From contig JBBBWG010017667.1 in the NCBI GenBank assembly GCA_037176905.1, positions 1 to 64,000 on the forward strand: a DNA stretch of 64,000 bases. Direction: 5' to 3'. Below are positions 38,320 through 48,992 of the stretch, piece after piece. Source of the stretch: Azolla pinnata. Taxonomy: Eukaryota > Streptophyta > Polypodiopsida > Salviniales > Salviniaceae. The notes beneath the pieces are model-generated. The model did not search any database, had not been told where the DNA came from, and saw nothing but the letters and a program-made list of their open reading frames with translations. Every line of letters starts with the position of its first letter. Position 1 is the stretch's first letter. The position numbers were made by a program, and so were the translations under genes.

Positions 38320-38897
38320 ATGATGATGGTGGTGGTGGGAGGGAGCCGGATGATCACGATGGTGAGGATACCATCATGGATAAGGTCAATGCAAGTAGTA
38401 CCCATGTGATGATCATGCATCGGCCGGCACATAGCCTGCATGTGGGTGGTTCCAAGGCGCTGCTGCCGTGGGAAGTACAGAACCCTAACCCTAACCCTAA
38501 CCCTAACCCTAATGGTAGCAGCAACACACATGTATTGAGCCTGTTAGACGGCCAGAATCATCACCATCACCACCACCATCATCAACGGCAGCAGCAGCAG
38601 CAGCTGCTGCATCTTGGGTTCTTACAACAGCAGCAGCATCAGCATCAGCATCAGCATCAGCATCAAGCTGGTAATCTGAGCAGTCTGCATGAGGATCTCA
38701 ACCAGCAACAGCAGTATCATCAGCATGATCCAGCAGCTGGTAGCAGTAATCACATGAGTGCTAATGGCGCTGTGCAGCTGCTGAAACCCCTCGGGAATCA
38801 TGCCCACCATGATTCCGCCCAGCTCCACTTGCAGCCGATCTCCACCGCCGCCAGCAATAGTAGCACTGCTGATTTCATGAAGGATGGATTCATCTGA
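32557..38897 (+). CDS. SPL: SBP-box transcription factor, SPL8/LG1 type, 3 exons, 1582 aa
   Basis: Exons 32557-34628, 35733-36046 and 36535-38897 total 4749 nt in frame. The SBP domain (about 643-720) is intact: [56 protein letters not shown]. The likely zinc ligands are C645, C650, C667, H670 and C686, C689, H693, C705, and a basic nuclear signal overlaps the second site. The intron splits the Arg codon of QQCSR|FH, as in plant SBP genes. Domain wording is closest to SPL8/LIGULELESS1, and I see no miR156 site (ALSLLS codons), which fits that non-targeted group. These proteins bind GTAC-core sites. The protein is several times longer than SPL8 because of long runs of Ser (about 33), His, Gln, Asn, Asp and Ala. 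Outside the SBP domain I recognise no other domain. The exact start is inferred from the longest frame. Confidence 0.88.
34702..34950. repeat. Five-copy tandem repeat in SBP intron 1
   Basis: The core GGGGAACGCTTGCTTG recurs at about 34709, 34801, 34847 and 34906, plus one at 34755. The copies are joined by CTCGTCGTTGGT and runs of CGAT. Units are 46-59 bp. The array begins about 75 bases after the exon 1 donor. Confidence 0.9.
35140..35395. repeat. Two-copy tandem repeat of about 125-130 bp in SBP intron 1
   Basis: Copy 1 (about 35140-35255) and copy 2 (about 35269-35395) share 'cacccattc(c/a)cctc', 'ctctttcacaca(t/c)gagcatg', 'ttatcatctc' and 'gagcttctctgccatgg(a/g)tgatt'. Copy 2 has a small insertion. 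Confidence 0.85.
36070..36150 (+). repeat. Degenerate telomere-like repeat in SBP intron 2
   Basis: Several TTTAGGG, TTTAGGA and related heptamers occur within 80 bases after the exon 2 donor, in the G-rich orientation. They are interspersed with diverged units, so this is an old short interstitial array. Confidence 0.75.
38481..38513 (+). repeat. (AACCCT)n telomere-like hexamer array inside the SBP coding exon
   Basis: About 5.5 perfect AACCCT units lie in exon 3. The 6-nt period keeps the frame and encodes a run of Asn-Pro dipeptides. The unit is the TTAGGG-type hexamer, not the TTTAGGG heptamer usual in plants. Confidence 0.92.
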
Positions 38898-39489
38898 AAC
38901 CCATTGAGCACCAAAGTTACTCTTCCGCGGAGGAAAGCCCAGCTGTGTGATCAATGATCAGAGCGAACAGATTGAAGACCATAATGTATGCTGCTGCAAC
39001 AGGTTCAGCGCCTAGCGATCATTCAACATTTGCATTGGGGCGCAGCAGATTCATGAATGCTCCAGCCCCTGATCTCATGCTCCTAATCCCTCCATTTAAT
39101 CTCACCCATCCTCTGGCCCTGCCATTTTTGCTTTGATCTGCGTTTAATCCTCTGCATTAATCCATCATCCAAATCGATGAAGCCGAATCGTATGGATCAG
39201 CTTGCAGCAATCCTTTCGGAATCCTCCATTTTTTCTTTCTTTCTTTTTTCTTCCTTCTAATTAGTTTCTGTTTCCCGAATGCTTCTTGCTTCTTGTGTCA
39301 AGCAGCAGGCAGATGAATGAATGAAATCAATGAATGAAATGAATTGCATGCAATACATGTAGATCTTCAATGCTTTCGTGTCAGATTACTGATGGCAATG
39401 ATGACTTGTTCTTCTGATTCTCTTTATATTCCTCAGAATCTGGGAGCTCTTTCGTGATCTGCTCATCTTTCGCAAGTCGAATTGGCTTC

Positions 39490-39590
39490 TCGAGGGTTTA
39501 GGATTAGGGTTTAGGGTTCAAGGTTTAGGGTTAGGGTTTAGGATTGGGGTTTAGGGTTCAAGGTTTAGGGTTAGGGTTTAGGATTTAGGC
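39490..39590 (+). repeat. Interstitial telomere-like array downstream of the SBP gene
   Basis: TTTAGGG units mix with TTAGGG and diverged TTTAGGA units, arranged as two copies of a roughly 47-bp higher-order block ('ggattagggtttagggttc' / 'ggattggggtttagggttc'). All are in the same orientation as the array in SBP intron 2. Confidence 0.85.
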
Positions 39591-39848
39591 ATACTAACTC
39601 GGCCATCCGAGCTTTTTACCATTTGGTCACGTGGTCGGATCTGGTCGGGCTGGTCATAAATGTCATTGATCCACGACAACGACGACGTGCTGCATCAATC
39701 TCCATTGGAATCGGACCACCTACCGATTCAATACGGAATATGCTTTTCCTCTGATTCCCCCGAACATTCTCGTGTTATTTAACTTCTCCTTGTTCCCTGT
39801 GCCTCATAATCGGCATCGATCTCAAAATCATTATCTGCGCCGACGATG

Positions 39849-39960
39849 CTCTGGTGTGCTAGCTATCCACTTGATCAAAGTTGCTGATCTGAGGTGTTGA
39901 GATACTCTGGTGTGCTAGCTATCCACTTGATCAAAGTTGTTGATCTGAGGTGTTGAGCTC
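39849..39960. repeat. 56-bp perfect-length tandem duplication
   Basis: Units 39849-39904 and 39905-39960 both begin CTCTGGTGTGCTAGCTATCC and differ at only a couple of bases. This is among the youngest duplications in the window. Confidence 0.92.
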
Positions 39961-40606
39961 GGTTCATCTTCAATCATATGTCGAAGAATTCGATACCAGA
40001 GGACTAATGCATTGCATGCAATATAATACAAATATGTATGACTTGTTAATTTAGAACCCAGATGACAATGAATTAAAGTGATCATCCTTTACAGAAGTAG
40101 CAATCCAATAAGGTAATTGAATTGATTTCTCACCGACCTTGAATCTGAAGCTTCAACCCCATACTCTAGTCAGATTTTGGTGAAAAGAAGGGAGAAGAAT
40201 TTGATCTACAAACTAAAGACACAACGACAAAATCATAGATCCGATCTATCAGGGAAACATGGAACACAACCCCAGCTGTTGATCGAAATCCTTCCGATGT
40301 TGGACATGGAATTGGGAGAGGTTCTTATTGCTCTTCTTCACACTTTTTGGCATTACCACTTCCGATCTCTAGTTCTACGTCGACGACAAGTGTCCCAACA
40401 TCCCTCCGTATTATTGTTGATAAGATCACAAGCATATATTTGGTTCTTTTGGGACCACTTATACAACATTTTTGTCACATTTCCGAAAAGGGTTGTATCC
40501 TCATTTCTCAAATCTGTCATAAAGTTGCTTTCGCCAGTATTTGTACTAAACAAAACACCAAGAATCATGAAGATTCTGGTTTTTTTCTAATAATACTCTT
40601 TGCGTC

Positions 40607-41000
40607 AAAAGTTTGGTCACAAAATTGGCGCGTTACATCTGTTCAAGCAATACGTAATGATTTATCAATCATTTGATTATGTACTCGGAGGTGAAATCAG
40701 CTGAAATAAACTTTTTCACATAATTAGTTAAAAACTTGGTCGCAGAATTGATGCGCTACATTTTTTCAAGCAATACTTAATGGTATATCAACCATTTGAT
40801 TACATAATCGGAGGTGGAATTAGTTTAATTAAAACTTTTTGCATTAGTTAAAAAATTGGTGACAAAATTCACCCATTACATCTATTCGAGCAATACATAG
40901 TGATCTATCAATCATCGATTACGTACGTAATCGGAAGTGGAATCAGTCAAAAGGAAACTCCTTGTATTAGTTAAAATTTTGGTCACGAAATCACGATGAT
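40607..41000. repeat. Three-copy tandem repeat of about 122 bp
   Basis: Copies start with TTGGTCAC, TTGGTCGC and TTGGTGAC at about 40612, 40736 and 40856, and a fourth partial copy starts at 40979. Each carries 'caagcaatac', 'tatcaa(t/c)cat' and 'tcggaggtgaa'-like blocks and ends with 'ttagttaaaa'. Divergence between copies is roughly 15-25 percent by eye. Confidence 0.88.
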
Positions 41001-43511
41001 TCTGGGTATGCAAACTAAAATAATGCTTAAAAAACCTATCAAGATAATTTTCTTTTATGCACAGATATTAGCTTTCTGCTATCCTTCTTCTTGACAAAGA
41101 TGATAGGTGCCGCGCATTAATGTATTCATCATTTCATTTACTTTGAAAATATTTGCTATCAAATTGACTCTTTAATAACACATGGATTAGTATTTGTTAC
41201 ATCATGTAATTATGCACTTGTAAAATCCTTCGCAATCTTTTACATTCAAGGATGGGAACACGTGTATATGTCCTCACAGATATTTGTATAAATACTTATA
41301 ATCTCTTGGATTTCTATCAAAGAGATCAACGCTAGACACTTACATATCAACATAGTTATCGCTATTTCCATGTTCCTAGCTTCTTTTTTGTGTTATTCAC
41401 CTAGTCTGGCAACTCCATGTCAATCCCTTGATTGGTATATCATTAATTACTTAATTCTAATTGATCTCTAGAGCTTGAACTATGAAGTTTGAACCTAAAC
41501 AAGCACAAGGTGTTCTGAATATTACACCTTCCAAATCACCTAGAACCAGATCCACTTGTTTAATTTTCATTAGCGATAATGGTGCATCTAGCGATAACTA
41601 CAACAAAGATTTGGCGACGTATTTTATTTAAATGGGATGGTTTTAGCAATCCAAGTCTATGATCCATGAATAATATTAGCCTTGACTTTTGAATCGAGAA
41701 GATCGGTACAAGGGACACCAAGAGACATACTAGGCTTGATTCATTCATTAAAAACTTTACTAGGCCATTAACTTTATACATTCAGGTTATCTACCAAAAG
41801 GCTCCAATTTTGGCCAGACTTACAATACATTTGCCATACAATAGTGCGCAAAAACAACAGGTGGGAGATAGGTTCCACGCAAAATTCTAGTAACCCGATT
41901 CGCACTGCTCTAGAGAGTCCAGCCTCAAGCTTCTGGTAAAAATAAGGACGTCTTTTTTCACCTAAACATTGTCTTTGTCTCTCTCCCTCCCTCTCTTCAT
42001 ACATATCTGTGTATATATCTGTATCTGTCTAGCTGCTTCCTCCTTTTTTTTTTCCTCCCTTCCATAAAAGAGATGCCAGCTTTGCCGTTGCGCATTATTG
42101 GTGCCCGATGTATTCATGTTTCGAGGCGATGTATCTAGAAGAAGCGGCTTTTGTGTGTGTGTGTGTGTGTCGACCTCCATCATCTTTCCAAGTATGTCAG
42201 ATGGACGGACGACAAACAGACAGGCAGACAGATAGATAGAGAGCCAGACAAAGAAGGTGGGGAAGAGTCGGGGATGGGCCAGAGTCGGGATTGAAAGCTT
42301 AAAAGCTTGAAGACAGTGAATGAGATGTCAGTTGTGGTAGTAGGGAATCAACGCGGCGGCACCCCCAAGCTTGGCTTGGTGGCAGTAAACCCCCACATGG
42401 TGCCACTCTTTCCATCTTAAATGTGGAGGAAAAAAACATATGCATCATCATCCAGTGTTCCAGTTCTGCTCACCTACCCCCGCTTTTTTTTTTCACTTCC
42501 ACAGCTCTCGGGGAAGGCGGGGGTCAATCAGTCACACACTTGACTTGATAGTCAGGTCTGTTCCTCCTCTTAAAATCTCCTCTTGTTATGACTAAAAGTT
42601 CTACTCCTTCCACCTTGTACTTATTGTCCAGCCGACAAAAGAGCATTCGCATGCACCACCCTCTCTTCTTTAGCTGCATTTGCTTTATTTGGCGAAAATC
42701 TCGCCTTCTCCTGCACCGGGAGAAACCCAGACTGTAGTAGCAGTACATAAATGTGTGCGATTCTGATATCATTCATTAGGACATGCCTGCGCCCTGTCCC
42801 TAACAGCTTCGACACGACATCTTTCCCTTACATCATCGAGACCGTTCCCGTCTCCAACCTTCTTTGTTGGAGCGACAAGAATACACCAAGAGGTTTTGCA
42901 ATCTTTCGATAAAAGGACCTTCTTAAAAACCTTCATCGAAGTGCACCTATCATACACAAGGCTCCAAGCACTGCGTCGAGAAAACAAAAGACCCGGAATT
43001 CTCGTTATCCTTTGAATGAAAGATGTGGTTGTGGCCGATCGCGGCCTGCTTGGCTCTTTATATGTCATTCAACACATCCTCCATCTTTGATTTCTCGCTT
43101 ATCATTACTACCATTAGTAGCTAACCATGCATCAGTCCCTTCTTCTTTAAAGCAATGCCCCTTCCATCGTTGCATACAACGATGATGGTTCGAATGTTAA
43201 AGCGGTGTCGAAAGGGGGCCCCAACGATGCATGATATGGGAACCATTTACTGGTGGAGCAGCTCAAAGTGGGGCATCGATGTACTGCCTCTGCTTCATCA
43301 CCCAAATTTTAGACAGCTTTTGGTATGTATCTGCAGGTTAACATCATATAATAGAGGATCTGTTTATTGATGATAAGAACAAGATCCTATTTCTGGTCGT
43401 GGTGCAGATTCGACAATATATGACATCTTTCAAATGATGTTTGCCAGCATCTTGCTGTGTACCTTCGACACAGCTTTCCTATTTGTGATGCTGCCATTTC
43501 TGTTCCTTCTT

Positions 43512-43632
43512 TGCAACGTGTGTATAGCTTGCCATGGCCCATGCCATCAATACGAAAACTGTTGTACGCAATACATTGCTCAAGTTCGATACAAACCCTT
43601 GCTGGATGCCTCCGAAAAGTTCTTTCAAAACA
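43512..43632 (-). pseudogene. Remnant of a PPR E+ region, out of frame with the PPR gene
   Basis: Read in a different frame from the PPR gene just upstream, this stretch gives RRHPARVCIELEQCI and FRIDGMGHGKLY. These resemble the E+ motif of plant PLS-class PPR proteins (usually KPG..-IE.-F...D..H). It begins exactly where the PPR frame runs out, so it probably belonged to the same protein before a frameshift. No DYW deaminase domain follows. Confidence 0.55.
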
Positions 43633-46159
43633 CATTAGATAACTGCACATCGCAGGTTTTGTCAACCATATTCGTGTCGGAGTATATATTCGCCATGAAC
43701 ATATATGCAGCAGGAAAACTGGGATCAATCTGAACAATTTCGTTAAAGCAATTTCCACCCAGTCCTGTATGGCTGAACTTCTTAGAGGCAGTGAGGAGAG
43801 ACATCCACCCTGTGATGTCAGGCGAAGCTGGTATTGATTTAAGTATCTCTAAAGCCTTGCTCAAATTTCCACTCCTAGCAAGCAGGTCAATCATACAGTT
43901 GAAGTGTTTGTTGCTCGGCAGAGATCCATATACTTCCTTCAGAGACTTGAAGTATTGATGCCCTTCATCCACTCCCCCTGACTGACTAGATGAAGCAAGC
44001 ATGATCGTGTGGATTCTATCATCTGGCTCGAAGCCCTGGCAGCGCATTTCATATATACATTGAAGCGCAAAGTGCCACTTCTCATGTTGGGCATAGCCTG
44101 CAATCAAGGCACACCATGAGAACCAATTCCTATTCTTTAAAGCGTCGAACACTCGCCGTGCCTCATCCAGCGCTCCACACGTACCATACATGTCAATAAG
44201 AGTAGTCCCAACCACCACGTCTGATTCCACTTGATTCTTCAACACTTCGCTATGTATGCATTTCCCTATCTCCAACGCTCCTGCATTACTACATACCTTC
44301 AGCACACACGAGAATGTGATTTTGTCAGGCTTCACATCGTGGCTCTGATACATTCGATCAAAGAGTTCCAACGCCGGGATAGCATCCCCTTGCCGAACAT
44401 ATCCAGAGATCATAGCATTCCAAGAAACCATATCTAGATGCAAAACTCGCTCAAACACATTCCGTGCCTCTTCTAAGCTTTCACAACTCGAATACATGTC
44501 TACGAGCGTATTCCCAATGACAGCATCCGATTCTAGACCATCCTTGAGTATTTGATCATAAATAAGCCGTCCTTCTTCTAGCGCTCTGATCATTGTGCAT
44601 GACTTTAGAGCAGATGAGAATATGAAGCTGCTAGGCCTTACGTGTTTCTTTTGCATCTTTTCAAATACACACAATGCCGAGAGTCCAGCACCATTCTGAG
44701 CATACCCAGCGATGAGAGAGCCCCATAATACCACATCTTGGTTCAATGATATATCAAATGCTTTCTGGGCCTCTCGAATACCTCCATAAGTTGAGTACAT
44801 ATCGACAGCAGAGCTTGCTACGATAGCATCTGATTCCATACCACGTCTTATGGCTTGATCATAGAGTATCAAGCCTTGAACATTATCGTTTGCAGTGGTA
44901 CAAGCCTTGAGAACATTTGCAAAGATGGCATTGTTGGGCTCTATACTCCCCTTCAGCATCTCTTGGAAGTATTCAAGGGCAGAGTGACCTTGATTATGCC
45001 GAGTATAAGCACAAATCAAGGCATTCCACATAACTACATCCCGAGCTGATAAACTATTGAATACGCTTAGGGCCTCGTCTAAGCTACCACAACTCCCATA
45101 CATGTCGATCAACGAACTACAAACGACTGGATCTGAAATACACCCATCTCTTATGACCTGACCATGTATATATCTGCCATGAACAATGGACGGAAAGCTA
45201 CCACATGCTTTTAAAGTAGAAATGAATATGACTTTATCTGGAACGATGTTAAACGCAAGCATTTCCTCATAGAGCTGGAATGCAGCCCCGGCATTGTCAT
45301 GTTGGGCATATCCAGCAAGTAACGCACCCCACGAGATGACATTCCGATGCTGCAATACATCAAATGTTCTTCGTGCTTCTTCAAGGCTCCCACATTTAGA
45401 GTACATATCCACGATCGCACTTCCAATGGACACATCCGATTCAAAGTGGTTTTCGATTATCTCACCATGGATCAATCTTCCTTGCCTCGATGAAATCTGA
45501 TTGCCGCATGCTTTCAACATGGTAAGGAAAGTGACTTTATCCAGTTTCTCATCTTGTTCGTGCAACTTCTCGAACAAACTGAACGCAAGCAATCCCTGTC
45601 CATGAAGTGTGTATCCAGTGATCATTGCACTGAAAGATACAATATCTCGGTTCGGAGCATTATCAAACACTTTCTGGGCCTCGTCAAGATTCCCGGATTT
45701 CGCATACATGTCGATCAAGCTGTTAACTACAGCCTTGTCCGTGTCGAACCCATGCCTCATAACCTCGTCGTGTATAACCATGCCACTTCTCGCACCATAG
45801 CCATCTGAGGCAGTGCCCCTGAGGATAGAGAGAAAGATGACCCGATTGACCTCGATGCCTTCGATATGCATGGCGCGATAAAGCATCAGCGCCACATCTC
45901 TTCTTCCCGAAGATACACAAGCTGAAATGATGGCTTCCCATGACAACAAACCGGGTGCGGGTATGCCGGCAAACACGAGGCTTGCCTCGAACAAGCAACC
46001 ACAGGAGGCGAAGAGCCGGATGAGATGATTGGTCAGTATGCTGAAACGGCGGGCATCGCTGGCGAGGAGGATGCATTGAGCACGCCGTCCGCCGTCGAGG
46101 TCCTTCTTCTGGATGCATTCTTTCAAAAGGCCATAGACGAAGTCCTTGGACACAGGCAT
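43625..46159 (-). CDS. PLS-class pentatricopeptide repeat protein, single exon, 844 aa
   Basis: The intronless frame contains about 21 PPR motifs in P-L-S order across residues 40-750, seen as recurring GSAIVDMYSKCGSLEEAR, NVISWGALLAGYAQH and PDKVIFISTLKACGS patterns. A partial E motif follows (PDITGWMSLLTASKKF ... AAYMFMANIYSDTNMVD, about 775-835). PPR proteins of this class bind RNA in chloroplasts or mitochondria and usually guide C-to-U editing or processing. The frame ends soon after the E motif, and an E+-like remnant continues in another frame at 43512-43632. No DYW domain is present, so editing would need a partner. I see no clear organelle signal after this ATG. Upstream of it the frame stays open for some 25 codons without a Met, so the targeting peptide may start at a non-ATG codon or be missing. 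Confidence 0.88.
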   Translation of the reverse strand: MPVSKDFVYGLLKECIQKKDLDGGRRAQCILLASDARRFSILTNHLIRLFASCGCLFEASLVFAGIPAPGLLSWEAIISACVSSGRRDVALMLYRAMHIEGIEVNRVIFLSILRGTASDGYGARSGMVIHDEVMRHGFDTDKAVVNSLIDMYAKSGNLDEAQKVFDNAPNRDIVSFSAMITGYTLHGQGLLAFSLFEKLHEQDEKLDKVTFLTMLKACGNQISSRQGRLIHGEIIENHFESDVSIGSAIVDMYSKCGSLEEARRTFDVLQHRNVISWGALLAGYAQHDNAGAAFQLYEEMLAFNIVPDKVIFISTLKACGSFPSIVHGRYIHGQVIRDGCISDPVVCSSLIDMYGSCGSLDEALSVFNSLSARDVVMWNALICAYTRHNQGHSALEYFQEMLKGSIEPNNAIFANVLKACTTANDNVQGLILYDQAIRRGMESDAIVASSAVDMYSTYGGIREAQKAFDISLNQDVVLWGSLIAGYAQNGAGLSALCVFEKMQKKHVRPSSFIFSSALKSCTMIRALEEGRLIYDQILKDGLESDAVIGNTLVDMYSSCESLEEARNVFERVLHLDMVSWNAMISGYVRQGDAIPALELFDRMYQSHDVKPDKITFSCVLKVCSNAGALEIGKCIHSEVLKNQVESDVVVGTTLIDMYGTCGALDEARRVFDALKNRNWFSWCALIAGYAQHEKWHFALQCIYEMRCQGFEPDDRIHTIMLASSSQSGGVDEGHQYFKSLKEVYGSLPSNKHFNCMIDLLARSGNLSKALEILKSIPASPDITGWMSLLTASKKFSHTGLGGNCFNEIVQIDPSFPAAYMFMANIYSDTNMVDKTCDVQLSNVF

Positions 46160-46418
46160 ATAACCTACATGGAGGCAGATGGGCGGCTCCGAAACAGCAA
46201 CGACAACAACAACAACGCGTTTGGCTCTGCATCAGAGCCATGGTCTCGCAGCAGAGAAGGCAGGCCATGGCAGTGCCCGTGCAATCTCTTTGTCTCTGAA
46301 GCAGGAAACAACAGGAAGGGAAGAGCCATGGCTTGTCTTGTGCATCATCAATGGACACAGATGTGCAATGTGTATGTTGTGCTTGAAGACTTGATGTAGA
46401 ACACCATCAACTTCAACT

Positions 46419-46910
46419 GGGTTTTTCCATGGCAAATTCCAATCGAGAATCGGATGCATCGAAAGAACATCGATACGATCTCAGTTGGGTTTTTCCATGG
46501 CAAATTCCGATCGAGATTCGGATGCATCGAAAGAACATCGATACGATCTCAGCTGGGTTTTTCCATGGCAAATTCCGATCGAGAATCGGATGCATCGAAA
46601 GAACATCGATACAATCTCGAGTTACGCTTGCTTTCAGGCCGATGTAGAACATCGTAAAAATCTCGCGGGGTCCGATCGAGAATCGGACGCCTCGAAAGGA
46701 ACATAGATATCTGATGTCGAGTCGTGTTTCTAGTCGATCTAGAACATCATCCGCTGGGGGTTTTTTTCTGGGGCTGATTCGCGGCTCTGATCGAGAATCA
46801 AATGCCTCGAAAGAGCATATATATTTTTTCCGGTCGATTTAGAACATCATCGACTCGGTTTTTCTGGGCAATTTTCGCAGGTCCGATCGAGAATCACATG
46901 CCTTGAACGG
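46419..46910. repeat. 68-bp tandem repeat decaying into diverged copies
   Basis: Three near-identical 68-bp units begin GGGTTTTTCCATGGCAAATT at 46419, 46487 and 46555. Increasingly diverged relatives follow to about 46910, recognisable by 'gatcgagaatc..atgcctcgaaag' and 'gatctagaacatcatc'. Because 68 is not a multiple of three, similar peptides appear in all three plus frames; these are artefacts. The array lies about 260 bases upstream of the PPR ATG. Confidence 0.9.
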
Positions 46911-48049
46911 GGAGGGATGTTTTCCATTCGATAGAGAAGAGGCTGTGATGGAGAGACGGGTTGAGACCTGATTGGACAGATCAGGCCAAGGCCATCAAAT
47001 GGATCGGTTGGGCGCAAGGGGCCGGACCATGACGCAATAACTTGACGAGCGAAAACATGTAACCATTATCAGTACATGTTATCGAACCCTTGGCCTATTT
47101 GAATACCACCGGTAGCTTGATGTTTATTGTGCCGAATGCCGTCGGAAACTAGTTGCAATCAATCTAGCTGTTTCGAAATGAAAAACACACTAAATTATCA
47201 GGCAAGATCCTTGGCCTGAATGACAGCTCCTTGTGATCTAATCTAAATACCTTCTTTCCAAGGGTTTGGACATGTAGTGTGTACGATGGCCCCATCATCG
47301 AATCCCCACCTGGCGTGCGTTCTTTTACCCATGGCTCTGGAAAGTTTAATCTTAAAGAAATGATACCGTTTGAACAGTTCGTGCCCTGTGCTTTAATCGA
47401 TTCCACACAAGCTTCCTCCTTGCACATGGCTTAGTTTGTCAGCATATTCTGTCACGCAAAGACAGAAAGATCGTGGCATACGGCAAAAAACCAAAGCTTT
47501 CGACGCTTCTTGTGTAGCATGGATAGGCTTGCAGATTTCGTTGCCTCATCCTGCTGCCGTTCGGGCATCGAAGGGGACGAGCTACGTCCTCCTCATCGAC
47601 GCAACTTGAGTCATTGCGAAGCCTCTATCAGCAAGCGAGGTTAGGCTAGGTTCGATTAGCTTCTTCTGACATGGTGCATGACAAGGATCTCTAGAACAAT
47701 CAGTGTAGTCGAGGAGAACTTAAAATTCGTTCGTTTTCCTCTTTTAGATATCGCTCATCGATAGCAGATCGGAACGAGACGAGTCATCGAATAAAATATC
47801 GGCCGTTCCTAAGAATATCTTGGAGACGAATATGATAAATCGACAAGAGCGGCAGCATCATCGGAACTTTTGCAGTCTCAGCAGCCGGACCAAGCGGAGG
47901 AAAGCCCAGAACGCGTACACCTCATGCACATGCAAACGTCGACGAATGCTCGCGAGGATCGGCACGTTTTGTGGTGGAGAGCAGGGGATGTGTTGTCGTG
48001 TTGTGCGTGGAAGAAGAGAAGGCATGTCTCTGATCCAAGCATCCGCGGA

Positions 48050-48620
48050 GCATATGTCCTGAGATGGTGCTCCCGGAGACCACATATCGAAATGCAGAGA
48101 AACTTCCCGCAAGTTGTCGAAGGATCGAACCTTTTCAGTGTCCCCCTTAAAATTACCCACACGACGGAGACAAGGTTTTCCTCGAACCGAAGAATGCCGG
48201 GACGATCCTTTACCACATAGCTGCTTGAATTATCCACCTCTAAAAATGGAGACGAGCTTTCTGAGAAGCGACGGATTGGACTCTACAGGCCATGAATGGC
48301 GTTTGAATCATGTGACATTTGCGTGGAATTCTACCTCCAAATGGACAGAAAGAAACCTGCCCCAAACTGCCGAACGATCGAACCCTCCTTCCTCTACACA
48401 TTGCATCGGTGAACCGAATGCTGGGATGAACAGCTCCTCGAACAACCTACCTCTAAATGGAGTGGAACTTTCCCCAGAAAGCAATGAATCGGACCGTACA
48501 GGCCATTGAATCACGGGACGTTTGCAACCGAATCATGCTTCGTAATGGACAAAAACTCGCATCAAACAACTGAACGATCGAACCCCCTTACACACACACA
48601 CACCCCGAATCACAATCCTC
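48050..48620. repeat. Degenerate tandem repeat of 200-250 bp
   Basis: Landmarks recur in order: 'cgaa(g/c)gatcgaacc' at about 48118, 48371 and 48573; 'acctctaaa(a)atgga' at 48235 and 48450; 'tacaggccat' at 48284 and 48497. The copies are strongly diverged, so this is an old duplication. Confidence 0.7.
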
Positions 48621-48992
48621 TGAACTTTCCCAGAACCTAATGTCACCGTGCCGATAAAAATCAAAGAGCACCAGACACAAGACTCCAGATCTGGACATTT
48701 GTCTTACTAAACCAAAAATCAGCGAGAACATCTTTTAATACTAAAAACTCATGAATATGTTGTCTACACAGTATGAGAATTCCACATCTAGAATGGGAAG
48801 AATGGTGGGACCTTCCATCCACATCCCCAACATGCGAAGAAATCATTCTTCTGCGACGGATTTGTTGCTCCAATCCATCGCTCGCTCGCCTCGCCTCGCC
48901 TCGCCTCGCCTCCCTCCCTCCCACGATTTGATGATTCTTGTCTGACGATCCCCTCCTTCCCTCCTCCCATCCCCCCATCATCGTCTCTCAGC

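Larger units (their letters stand above)
38898..43386. other. Spacer between the SBP gene and the PPR gene
   Basis: The first few hundred bases are probably SBP 3' UTR. The rest holds a telomere-like block (39490-39590), a 56-bp duplication (39849-39960) and a three-copy array (40607-41000). From 42000 to 43380 the sequence is T-rich or mixed, with no recognised coding frames. Confidence 0.5.
46160..48992. other. Divergent promoter region between the PPR and Sec14-like genes
   Basis: The region holds two repeat arrays (46419-46910 and 48050-48620). Between them (46920-48050) I see no recognisable gene. The last 150 bases before 48993 are C/T-rich, with CTCGC repeats near 48885-48912, and probably form the Sec14 leader. 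Confidence 0.5.

Noticed and set aside
41200-41520. Possible old Copia-type LTR fragment (TATAAATA, then a TGGTAT-like primer-site look-alike)
   Set aside because: There is no second LTR, no target duplication and no internal domain. The resemblance is too weak to call a fossil element.
46429-46706. Three overlapping plus-strand frames with nearly the same peptide
   Set aside because: They arise because a 68-bp tandem repeat is read in three frames; this is not a gene family.
48110-48600. Possible tRNA T-arm look-alikes (GATCGAACC repeats)
   Set aside because: The flanking bases cannot form the acceptor, D and anticodon arms. The motif simply recurs with the 200-250 bp tandem repeat.
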